Origin: Oscillospiraceae bacterium | GTDB taxonomy: Bacteria; Bacillota; Clostridia; Oscillospirales; Ruminococcaceae | Direction: 5' to 3' | Assembly: GCA_019416775.1 (NCBI GenBank) | Contig: DXWR01000172.1 | Span: 1-11,436, forward strand | Length of the DNA: 11,436 nucleotides | Part shown: positions 5,986 to 11,436 of the stretch, in pieces | Position numbering within the stretch: position 1 is the first letter of the stretch | How the letters are laid out: each line of letters starts with the position of its first letter | Made by a program: the position numbers and the translations under genes | Notes under the pieces: generated by a model | Told to the model about the DNA's origin: nothing | Seen by the model: the letters and a program-made list of their open reading frames with translations, nothing else | The model's database searches: none

Positions 5986-7026
5986 ATGAAAACCATTTAT
6001 CTCATCACCGGTGCAGCCGGGCACCTGGGCAGTGTGCTGGTGCGCAAGCTCTGTGCCAAGGGAGAGACGGTACGGGCGCTGGTGCTGCCCAACGATCCAA
6101 ACACCGCTCTGCTGCCCAAGCAGGCCCAGCTTTGCTATGGGGACGTCACCCAGCCCGAAACCATCGCCCCTTATTTTCAGCGGCAGGAAGGGGAAGCGCT
6201 GATCGTCATTCACGCCGCCGGCATTGTCTCCATCTCCAGCCACTATGCCCCCAAGGTCCATCAGGTCAACGTCCGGGGCACCGCCAACGTGGTGAACCTC
6301 TGCCGCCGGTACAGGGCAGACAAGCTGGTGTACGTCAGTTCGGTTCACGCCATCCGGGAACTGCCCAAAGGCCAAACCATGGGAGAGGTCAAGCAGTTTG
6401 ACTATCACAATGTGGTGGGACTGTATGCCAAAACCAAAGCCGCCGCCACAGCCTTGGTGCTTCGGGCCGCCCATAAGGGGCTGAACGCCAGCGTGGTGCA
6501 CCCTTCCGGTATTTTCGGTCCCTTTGATCCCGGTCACGGCCACCTGACCCAGATGATCATTGATTACTGCAAGGGCAGTCTGACTGCCGGGGTGCAGGGA
6601 GGATATGACTTTGTGGATGTGCGGGACGTGGCCGATGGCATCCTGTCCTGCTGCAAGCTGGGCAAACGGGGGGAATGTTACCTTCTCTCCAACCGGTACT
6701 ATACCCTGAAAGAGGTGCTGGATCTGTGCAGCAAGATCACCGGCCGCAAGCCCATCCGCACCTATCTGCCTATGTGGTTTGCCAAGGGGACGGCCTTTCT
6801 GTCCGAGATCTACTATAAGATCCGCCGCCAGCCCCCGTTGTATACCTCCTATTCCCTCTACACCGTCTCCGGCAACGCCGCTTTTTCCCACCGGAAGGCA
6901 GACCTGGAGCTGGGGTATCATCCCCGCTCTCTGGAATCCACCTTGGGGGACAGCATTGGCTGGCTGGAGATTTTGGGCCGGATCCCCCCTCAGAAAAAGT
7001 TGGCTGTCGGGGGGCAGAAATCATGA
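5986..7026 (+). CDS. Extended SDR: NAD(P)-dependent epimerase/reductase, dihydroflavonol-reductase-like
   Basis: The 346-residue protein has a Rossmann fold with the nucleotide motif TGAAGHLG (8-15), the HAAG motif (76-79), a catalytic serine in YVSSVHA (118-119) and YAKTK with Tyr147 and Lys151. These define an active extended short-chain dehydrogenase. The C-terminal half (about 215-346) is the variable substrate domain, with YDFVDVRDVADGI typical of the family. The substrate cannot be predicted; nucleotide sugars, sterol-like or aldehyde/ketone substrates are all possible. The frame is open 39 codons further upstream, but ATG at 5986 is supported by CGGAGGTG seven bases away and by MKTIYLITGAAG beginning at the first strand, and the upstream part spans the promoter. 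It overlaps the GNAT gene by ATGA. Confidence 0.9.
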   Translation: MKTIYLITGAAGHLGSVLVRKLCAKGETVRALVLPNDPNTALLPKQAQLCYGDVTQPETIAPYFQRQEGEALIVIHAAGIVSISSHYAPKVHQVNVRGTANVVNLCRRYRADKLVYVSSVHAIRELPKGQTMGEVKQFDYHNVVGLYAKTKAAATALVLRAAHKGLNASVVHPSGIFGPFDPGHGHLTQMIIDYCKGSLTAGVQGGYDFVDVRDVADGILSCCKLGKRGECYLLSNRYYTLKEVLDLCSKITGRKPIRTYLPMWFAKGTAFLSEIYYKIRRQPPLYTSYSLYTVSGNAAFSHRKADLELGYHPRSLESTLGDSIGWLEILGRIPPQKKLAVGGQKS

Positions 7027-7427
7027 GAATTCGTTGGGCGATTCCCAAGGATGTGGACCGGCTGACTGCCCTGGACCGGCACCTGTCCCCGGCCCAGCTG
7101 GCCCAGGCGGTGGAACAGGGCCGGGTGCTGACGGCCTGGGACGGCCAAGTTTTGGCGGGCTGGCTGCGCTGCGGCTGGTTTTGGGACAACACCCCTTTTT
7201 TGAATCTGCTGTTTGTCCAAACGGAGTACCGGGGACAGGGCTGGGGAAAACGGCTGCTGCGGCACTGGGAAGAGGCGATGAAACAGCAGGGCTTTTCGGT
7301 TCTGCTCACCTCCACCCAGGCTCAGGAGCAGAGCCAGCACTTTTACCGGCATTTCGGATACCGGGATGTAGGGGGCTTTCTCCTTCCCCCGGAACCCTAT
7401 GAGTTGATTTTGGCAAAAACCATCTAA
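7023..7427 (+). CDS. GNAT-family N-acetyltransferase
   Basis: This 134-residue protein has the GNAT fold signature: an N-terminal MRIRWAIPKDVDRL strand-helix, a central strand (NLLFVQTEYR), the acetyl-CoA pyrophosphate loop YRGQGWGKRLLRHW (69-82), then SVLLTSTQAQEQSQHFYRHFGYRDVGGF, the usual motif B with the conserved FYRHFGY. The target is unknown; small molecules or protein N-termini are possible. Its start overlaps the SDR stop, so it is translationally coupled and may act on the same metabolite or on a product of that enzyme. That link is inference. It ends just before a terminator at 7431. Confidence 0.9.
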   Translation: MRIRWAIPKDVDRLTALDRHLSPAQLAQAVEQGRVLTAWDGQVLAGWLRCGWFWDNTPFLNLLFVQTEYRGQGWGKRLLRHWEEAMKQQGFSVLLTSTQAQEQSQHFYRHFGYRDVGGFLLPPEPYELILAKTI

Positions 7428-7430
7428 AGC

Positions 7431-7468
7431 AAGAGCACGCTCCTTTTTCCGGGAACGTGCTCTTTTGT
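7431..7468. terminator. Intrinsic terminator between converging genes
   Basis: AAGAGCACG (7431-7439) pairs perfectly with CGTGCTCTT (7456-7464), with inner TCC/GGA pairing around a T-rich loop and a TTTTG tail. It ends the SDR-GNAT operon and, less clearly (weaker T-run on the minus strand), the small-protein operon from the other side. Confidence 0.88.
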
Positions 7469-7473
7469 GTAAT

Positions 7474-7782
7474 TCAGTCGATAAAGTGCAGGACCTGTTC
7501 TTCCTCTCCCGGCTGCCGGGCAGAGCAGCCCCATTGAGACAGGCAGGCAAAGAAGTCCGCCTCCGAAAAGGGAGGGCATTGGCTAAGGGGCTTCACCGCC
7601 GGATGGTAGCCGGGCGGGTTTTGCCATTGCTGCCGGTATGTGTCCAATTCCTCTTGGGTGACGATGCAGCCCTGCCGGGCAAAAAACTCTACTTCCCGGT
7701 GTTGGGCCACTGCCGCCATATATTGGACAAATCGATTTTTGTCGCAGAAAATTTGCTGGAAAATTTGGGATATGGCGGCCAT
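7474..7782 (-). CDS. Small hypothetical protein, weakly Nif11-leader-like
   Basis: I do not recognise this 102-residue protein with certainty. Residues 4-53 (from ISQIFQQIFCDKNRF to EELDTYRQQW) follow the pattern of Nif11-type leader domains: a helix with a Cys-Asp step, a second helix, then an AxxGCxVTxEEL turn. The rest (54-102) is proline- and cysteine-containing, with Cys69, Cys80 and Cys86, and seems to echo the first part: EFFA..GC near 32-39 and DFFA....GC near 77-86, each followed by acidic residues. There is no GG cleavage motif and no modifying enzyme in the window, so a peptide precursor role is doubtful. The ATG at 7782 has AAGGAGGG upstream. It is second in a two-gene operon, 20 bases after the other small gene. 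Confidence 0.72.
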   Translation of the reverse strand: MAAISQIFQQIFCDKNRFVQYMAAVAQHREVEFFARQGCIVTQEELDTYRQQWQNPPGYHPAVKPLSQCPPFSEADFFACLSQWGCSARQPGEEEQVLHFID

Positions 7783-7802
7783 GATGCCCTCCTTTTTGCT
7801 GC

Positions 7803-8006
7803 TTACTGCATGAAATACCGGGTGGGATCGTAGGGGTGGATGCCCCGAGGCTGGTACCGCTCTGCATTGCTCCAACTGGGTTCCTGCTCGTCTTCCGATT
7901 CCTGGATCTGGGTGGCTTCTTCTATCAGGACGTCCATCCAACTTCCGGTATAAGGGGTTTCCCAAAGCTGTACGTAGGGGCGCCGCTGGGTTCTTTTCTT
8001 TTTCAT
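7803..8006 (-). CDS. Small hypothetical protein
   Basis: This 67-residue protein has a very basic start (MKKKRTQRRP), an acidic centre (about 29-43) and an aromatic, proline-containing end (YQPRGIHPYDPTRYFMQ). There is no signal peptide, membrane segment or known motif. The ATG at 8006 has a good AGAGGAG ribosome site, and a second good site lies just after its stop for the following gene, which supports both as real. The charge split is compatible with binding a protein or nucleic acid partner, but no function can be assigned. Confidence 0.7.
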   Translation of the reverse strand: MKKKRTQRRPYVQLWETPYTGSWMDVLIEEATQIQESEDEQEPSWSNAERYQPRGIHPYDPTRYFMQ

Positions 8007-8025
8007 GGAACTCCTCTCCCGCCGG

Positions 8026-8042
8026 GCGGTTTGCCAAACCGC
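8026..8042. other. Perfect hairpin upstream of the small-protein operon
   Basis: GCGGTTT (8026-8032) and AAACCGC (8036-8042) form a 7-bp stem with a 3-base loop, just upstream of the ribosome site of the 67-residue protein on the minus strand. Without a T-run it is more likely a leader structure or operator than a terminator. Bases 8043-8151 hold AAAACGTTTT (8064-8073) and four ATCAT words (8094, 8106, 8119, 8133), but no gene. Confidence 0.5.
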
Positions 8043-8151
8043 TGCGTTATATTGAAATTAGGCAAAACGTTTTCTGCTGAAATCTGAAATCAAATCATAG
8101 GGCGAATCATGGGCCTTGATCATGACGTTAGTATCATCGTTGGTTTTTAGA

Positions 8152-8228
8152 TTTCTCTCGGTTTTGCCAAGCAAAATGTCCGGCCGGACAAGAGAGGAAC
8201 CGTAATGATTGCCTTAGCAATTATGATA
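8152..8228. repeat. Structured repeat unit 1 (three-way junction plus palindromic tail)
   Basis: The outer stem TTTCTCTC (8152-8159) pairs with GAGAGGAA (8192-8199), eight pairs with T-G at the third. Inside are a GG joint, hairpin A (TTTTGC-CAA-GCAAAA, 8162-8176), hairpin B immediately after (TGTCC-GGCC-GGACA, 8177-8190) and a single A. A tail GGAACCGTAATGATTGC (8196-8212) continues into an 8-pair hairpin (8205-8224). The minus strand of the tail end reads TGG-TATCAT, like an extended -10. The element is either a structured RNA or a cruciform DNA repeat; no family is recognised. Confidence 0.75.
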
Positions 8229-8247
8229 CCATGAAAAACCCGTTGGG

Positions 8248-8339
8248 TTTCCACTGGTTTTCGCCCTCCGGCGAAATGCCGCCCTTGCTTTTTGGGCGGC
8301 AAAGTGGGAACCGTAATGATTGCTTTAACAATCATTATA
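8248..8339. repeat. Structured repeat unit 2 (same fold, different stem sequences)
   Basis: The outer stem TTTCCACT (8248-8255) pairs with AGTGGGAA (8303-8310), again eight pairs with T-G at the third. The GG joint, hairpin A (TTTCGCC-CTCC-GGCGAAA, 8259-8276), abutting hairpin B (TGCCGCCC / GGGCGGCA, 8277-8301) and single A repeat the layout of unit 1. The tail GGAACCGTAATGATTGC (8307-8323) is identical and lies 111 bases after that of unit 1. It continues into a 9-bp palindrome, TAATGATTG / CAATCATTA (8314-8337). Confidence 0.78.
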
Positions 8340-8362
8340 GCACACTTCCCTTCAAATTACCA
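8334..8362 (-). promoter_or_regulatory. Candidate minus-strand promoter at the edge of repeat unit 2
   Basis: The minus strand reads TGGTAA (8357-8362), a 17-base spacer and a perfect TGC-TATAAT extended -10 (8334-8342). Transcription would pass through both repeat units toward the small-protein operon, giving it a leader of about 320 bases. The -35 is weak. Since the -10 is part of the repeat palindrome, it could instead be a coincidence of that sequence. Confidence 0.5.
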
Positions 8363-8425
8363 GGCCGGCATCACATCTTTTCCCATGGATTTGCATACTC
8401 TTTTCTCAGAAAGGGGAGAATCGGT

Positions 8426-9565
8426 TTGAAACGATGTTTTGCTTTGTTGACGGCCCTTTGTTTCCTGCTGCCCTTGGGCTGGGTCAGGGTGGAGGCACAG
8501 GAGTTTTCCACCAGCGCCACAGCCGCCGTGGTTTACAACCCGGATTCCGGGGAATATTTCTATACCCAAAATGAATCCCAAACCCTCCCCATGGCCAGCA
8601 CCACCAAAATTATGACCGCTTTGATTACCTTGGAGCAGCCCGATCTGGAGGAAGTGTTTCCCGTGGACAGCCAGGCCATTCATGTGGAAGGCAGTTCCAT
8701 GGGTCTCACCGAAGGGGCTACCGTCAGTCTGCTGGATCTGGCCAAAGGGATGCTCAGCGTTTCCGGCAACGACGCCGCCAACGCCGCGGCCGTGCGGATC
8801 GCCGGGAGCATTTCCCAGTTTGCCGAGCTGATGAACCAGAAGGCGGCCCAGCTGGGGTTGGAGAACACCCATTTTGTCACCCCCTCCGGCCTGCATCACG
8901 ACGACCACTACACCACCGCCGCCGATCTGGCCAAATTGGCTGCCGCCGCCCTGGACAACGAACTGTTCGCTCAGATCTGTTCCAGTCCCACTATCACCGC
9001 TACCGTCAGCGGCCAGCAGCGGACTTATAAAAATAACAACAAGCTCCTCTCCGCCTATCCCGGCTGTATCGGGGTGAAAACCGGCTTTACCGATGAGGCG
9101 GGGCGGTGTTTGGTCAGCGCCGCCCGGCAGGATGGGGTGACTTTGGTGGCGGTGACCCTCCATGACCCCAACGATTGGGCGGACCACACCCAGCTGCTGA
9201 ACTACGGTTTTTCCCAGGTGGAGCCGGTGCAGTTGACAACCGCCGGCGAGAATGTTACACTGAACGTAACCGGCGGCCAGGCCGCCACCATTTCTGCGGT
9301 GCCGGGAGAGGAGATCTGGCGGGGAATCCGGCCGCAACAGCTTTCCCAGGTGGAACGGCGGGTCTATGCCGATCCCTTTTTGTACGCCCCGGTGGCGGTG
9401 GGGGATGAGGTTGGCCGGGTGGAGTATTACCTGAACGGCCGTAAATTGGCCCAAGCGCCTCTGTTGGCGGCAGAAGGAAGCCAGCAGGCCCAATTCACCG
9501 AAGAACCAGCCCAGCCTCAAAGCTGGTGGGAAAAGTTTCTGGCCTGGCTGGGAATTGGATCATGA
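8426..9565 (+). CDS. D-alanyl-D-alanine carboxypeptidase (penicillin-binding protein, DacF/DacA type)
   Basis: This low-molecular-weight PBP trims the terminal D-Ala from peptidoglycan stem peptides outside the membrane. From the TTG at 8426 the protein is 379 residues: a signal peptide (about 1-24, ending VEA before QEF), SxxK as Ser58-Thr-Thr-Lys61, SxN as Ser113-Gly-Asn115, KTG at 218-220, then a beta-rich PBP5 C-terminal domain and an amphipathic end (WWEKFLAWLGIGS) typical of membrane-anchored enzymes. The TTG is chosen because AAGGGGAGA lies about eight bases upstream and it starts exactly at a signal peptide; the ATG at 8434 is out of frame. The frame stays open back into the structured repeat, which I take as chance. 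The gene is 30 bases ahead of the rluB-type gene. In Clostridia, relatives are either vegetative or sporulation-linked; this cannot be settled here. Confidence 0.92.
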   Translation: MKRCFALLTALCFLLPLGWVRVEAQEFSTSATAAVVYNPDSGEYFYTQNESQTLPMASTTKIMTALITLEQPDLEEVFPVDSQAIHVEGSSMGLTEGATVSLLDLAKGMLSVSGNDAANAAAVRIAGSISQFAELMNQKAAQLGLENTHFVTPSGLHHDDHYTTAADLAKLAAAALDNELFAQICSSPTITATVSGQQRTYKNNNKLLSAYPGCIGVKTGFTDEAGRCLVSAARQDGVTLVAVTLHDPNDWADHTQLLNYGFSQVEPVQLTTAGENVTLNVTGGQAATISAVPGEEIWRGIRPQQLSQVERRVYADPFLYAPVAVGDEVGRVEYYLNGRKLAQAPLLAAEGSQQAQFTEEPAQPQSWWEKFLAWLGIGS

Positions 9566-9595
9566 AAAAACGAGAAAGAACGAGGAAAGTCAGTT

Positions 9596-10324
9596 ATGGA
9601 ACCGGTTCGTATTCAAAAAGTCATTGCCGATACCGGCTATTGTTCCCGGCGGCACGCCGAAGCGCTGATCGAGCAGGGCAGGGTAAAGGTCAACGGCCAT
9701 CCCGCCCGGATCGGCATGAAGATCGATCCTACCCGGGATCTGGTCACCATCGACGGGGAACAGCTCTATTACCAGCGGAAAAAACAGCATCTTTATTTGA
9801 TGATGAATAAGCCCCGGGGGTATCTCACCTCCATGAGCGACGACCGGGGAAGAAAGTGCGTCACCGATCTGCTGCCCGAAACGCCGGTGCGGGTATTCCC
9901 CATCGGACGGTTGGACCGCAACACCGAAGGGCTGCTGCTGTTTACCAGCGATGGGAATTTTGCCAACGATTTGGCCCATCCCAGCCGTCAGGTAAATAAG
10001 TGCTACCGGATTACCGTCAAAGGCCCCATCCAGGAAGAACAGTTGGTGAAGCTCTGCGAAGGGGTGGTCATCGACGGACGGAAAACCGCCCCCGCCCAGG
10101 CCCGGGTATTGGTCCGGGAGGTGGAGCGCTCGGTGCTGGAACTGGTGATCCACGAAGGCCGCAACCGTCAGGTGCGGAAGATGTGTGAAGCGGTGGGGCT
10201 GGAAGTGGCCCGCTTAAAGCGCACCTCCATCGGTCCTCTGCGGCTGGGAATGCTCAAGCCCGGTGCGGTGCGGGAGCTTACCCCGGAAGAACTGCGTGCC
10301 ATCCGTATGGCGGTGAAACGGTAA
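9596..10324 (+). CDS. rluB: Pseudouridine synthase, RsuA/RluB/E/F family
   Basis: The 242-residue protein has an N-terminal S4 RNA-binding domain (about 4-58: RIQKVIADTGYCSRRHAEALIEQGRVKVNG region) and a catalytic domain with GRLDRNTEGLLLFTSDG, in which Asp107 is the nucleophile that isomerises uridine. NKPRGYLTS (71-79) and the late EGRNRQVRKM motif are also typical. In Clostridia and Bacilli this enzyme usually acts on 23S rRNA near position 2605 and is called RluB, but the RsuA (16S) alternative cannot be excluded from sequence. GAGGAAAG precedes the ATG. It follows the carboxypeptidase by 30 bases, an arrangement also seen around sporulation genes such as spmA-spmB in Firmicutes, though those genes are absent here. 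Confidence 0.93.
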   Translation: MEPVRIQKVIADTGYCSRRHAEALIEQGRVKVNGHPARIGMKIDPTRDLVTIDGEQLYYQRKKQHLYLMMNKPRGYLTSMSDDRGRKCVTDLLPETPVRVFPIGRLDRNTEGLLLFTSDGNFANDLAHPSRQVNKCYRITVKGPIQEEQLVKLCEGVVIDGRKTAPAQARVLVREVERSVLELVIHEGRNRQVRKMCEAVGLEVARLKRTSIGPLRLGMLKPGAVRELTPEELRAIRMAVKR

Positions 10325-10386
10325 TGCCGGCGGGCAATCCTTGTTTGGCACACGGGCATAGTTTTTCATCTTTTTCTATTTTCTAC

Positions 10387-10417
10387 AGCGCAGGCGGTTG
10401 TCTGCGCTTTTGCTTTT
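10387..10417 (+). terminator. Intrinsic terminator after rluB
   Basis: AGCGCAG (10387-10393) pairs with CTGCGCT (10402-10408), extended inward by two pairs to a GGTT loop, and is followed by TTTGCTTTT-type sequence (the T-run begins within the stem). An ATGCC / GGCAT pair lies further upstream near 10324-10360 but has a long loop. Confidence 0.85.
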
Positions 10418-10428
10418 CCCAAAAACAG

Positions 10429-10505
10429 TTTACTAAATTTTACTTTACAATTCCTATGGATTTGGAGTATAATCAAGGTGGAAATAGCGGATAAATTTTA
10501 GTAAA
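10429..10505. repeat. Inverted repeats flanking the lipoprotein promoter
   Basis: TTTACTAAATTTTA (10429-10442) and TAAATTTTAGTAAA (10492-10505) are inverted copies matching at 13 of 14 positions. The left one abuts the -35 and the right one lies in the leader just before the ribosome site. A paired operator for a looping repressor is one reading; the AT-rich content makes chance possible. Confidence 0.45.
10444..10473 (+). promoter_or_regulatory. Promoter of the lipoprotein gene
   Basis: TTTACA (10444-10449), an 18-base spacer and a perfect TATAAT (10468-10473). The start point is near 10480, about 50 bases before the gene. Confidence 0.78.
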
Positions 10506-10531
10506 AATACACAATAGAAAGGATGGCTAAG

Positions 10532-11436
10532 ATGAAGCACGCCAAACAAGCTCTGCCGGGGCTGCTTCTTTCCCTTTTGGGTCTGTTGCTGCTCTTTGCC
10601 GGATGCAGCAAATTTACCGCCCCGGAAGAGTTTCAAACTCTGTCCGTGAGCCGGCACCAGGCAGAAGTCAGCTGGAAGGAAAGCCCCAATGCGGACCGCT
10701 ATGAGATTCAGATTGTGGCGGAAAACGGCTTGCACCTGGAAACTCAAACCACTCAGTCCACTACGTTGTCTCTGAACGGCCTGTCGGCGGACACCTCCTA
10801 TACCCTTACCCTCACCGCCCTGCAAGGGGAGAACCGCTCAGATTCCGCAGAATTGACCTTGAAAACCGCCCCGGTTGAGGTGGGCACGGTGGAGGGAATT
10901 TCCGCCGCCATGTCGGAAAGCAACCCTTTGGAATATACCATTGCCTGGCAGCCCTATGTTTCTGAGGAAACCAATGCCGACGGCTCCGCCCCTAAAGTGA
11001 CCTATGCTTTGTACGAATCTGACAAACCGGAGGTGGGTTATCAGCTGGTGGCAGGTGATTTCCAAGAAACTTCCCGCACCTTGACTGGTACAAAAGAGCT
11101 CTTTCGGCGATATTATAAGGTCTGTCCGGTACTGACGGTGGACGGCAAACAATTTACCGGCAGCCTCTGTGACCAGCCGGTCCAGGTCACCACCGGTTTG
11201 GTAAACAACCTGACCGTGACCGCCAGCGCTACTGCCAGCCACTCCATTTTGGATGTGTCCTGGACGCCCTACGACACCTCCAAATTGGACTCCAATCTGG
11301 AAAACCCCGCTGTCACCTATACTGTTTACGGCGCTTATACCGCCGATGGGGAATACGAACAGCTGGCTTCCGGCTTGACCGGCACTTCTTGGGAAGAAAA
11401 AGGGCTGCTGGGGAATATGACCCGGTATTATAAGGT
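10532..11436 (+). CDS. Secreted lipoprotein with fibronectin type III-like repeats (partial, runs off the right edge)
   Basis: The frame is open from ATG 10532 to the window end (301 codons) with no stop, so the C-terminus is missing. A lysine-containing start, a hydrophobic core (about 8-22) and the lipobox LFAGC with Cys25 mark a lipoprotein exported by Sec and anchored outside the membrane. Residues about 30-112 look like one FN3 domain (VSWKESPNADRYEIQI ... LSADTSYTLTLTALQGENRSD). Two longer beta-rich repeats follow, each with a W-x-PY strand near its start and a shared ending (LFRRYYKV, then NMTRYYKV at the cut edge). AGAAAGGA precedes the start. Extracellular binding, for example to glycans or host or cell-wall partners, is plausible but unproven. 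No catalytic motif is visible in the part present. Confidence 0.85.
   Translation, partial: MKHAKQALPGLLLSLLGLLLLFAGCSKFTAPEEFQTLSVSRHQAEVSWKESPNADRYEIQIVAENGLHLETQTTQSTTLSLNGLSADTSYTLTLTALQGENRSDSAELTLKTAPVEVGTVEGISAAMSESNPLEYTIAWQPYVSEETNADGSAPKVTYALYESDKPEVGYQLVAGDFQETSRTLTGTKELFRRYYKVCPVLTVDGKQFTGSLCDQPVQVTTGLVNNLTVTASATASHSILDVSWTPYDTSKLDSNLENPAVTYTVYGAYTADGEYEQLASGLTGTSWEEKGLLGNMTRYYK

Noticed and set aside
8094..8137. Four ATCAT words at 12-14 base spacing as a binding array or CRISPR-like repeat
   Set aside because: The words are only five bases in AT-rich sequence, the spacing drifts, and there is no repeat-spacer structure.
8314..8337. Fur or Zur box, because of ATAATGATT / AATCATTA half-sites
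   Set aside because: The half-sites are separated by too many bases for the 19-bp Fur box, and no iron or zinc genes are adjacent.
8231..8425. ATG at 8231 as the start of the carboxypeptidase
   Set aside because: It would put structured-repeat sequence and the ribosome site inside the protein, ahead of the signal peptide. The TTG at 8426 with its ribosome site fits better.
8357..9520. Long minus-strand open frames opposite metY, the SDR gene and the carboxypeptidase
   Set aside because: These are shadows caused by third-position GC bias. They are glycine/histidine-rich, lack ribosome sites and lie opposite well-identified genes.

Overview
The window looks like a contig end from a fairly GC-rich member of Clostridia, probably an Oscillospiraceae-like gut bacterium. 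The evidence is strong AGGAGG-type ribosome sites, sigma-A type promoters, a Firmicutes-type MetA, and short intergenic gaps carrying intrinsic terminators. The genus cannot be fixed from sequence alone. The first 16 bases are residual Nextera (Tn5 mosaic-end) adapter, so the left edge is a library or assembly artefact. The right edge cuts through a gene.

Left block (about 158-4379): sulfur amino acid metabolism. A plus-strand pair encodes O-acetylhomoserine sulfhydrylase (MetY) and, overlapping it by ATGA, an Rrf2 regulator with three IscR-like cysteines. An inverted repeat resembling an Rrf2/IscR operator covers the end of the metY promoter. Converging from the minus strand is a metA - membrane protein - luxS operon. 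MetA carries Glu111, the residue that marks acetyl-CoA use, so MetA should make the O-acetylhomoserine that MetY converts to homocysteine. LuxS adds homocysteine recovered from S-ribosylhomocysteine. The seven-segment membrane protein between metA and luxS has no known function and is a candidate transporter for this pathway.

Middle block (4398-7427): nrdR (ribonucleotide reductase repressor) is transcribed divergently from metA and followed by ispF (MEP isoprenoid pathway) and a small DUF3343-like protein, then a strong terminator. A second unit has its own extended -10 promoter and encodes an extended SDR reductase/epimerase translationally coupled to a GNAT acetyltransferase.

Right block (7431-11436): two small unknown proteins on the minus strand, the longer with weak Nif11-leader-like features; then a roughly 420-base gene-free region; then a D-Ala-D-Ala carboxypeptidase (TTG start), an RluB-type pseudouridine synthase, and a partial fibronectin-III-like lipoprotein that runs off the edge.

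The most unusual feature is in the gene-free region at 8152-8339: two tandem copies of a structured element. Each copy folds into the same three-way junction (8-bp outer stem with a wobble at the third pair, GG joint, two abutting hairpins, a single A). The stem sequences differ between copies but pairing is kept, while the junction and a palindromic tail stay almost identical. This is the pattern of a conserved structured RNA or a cruciform repeat. I do not recognise it as a known family.
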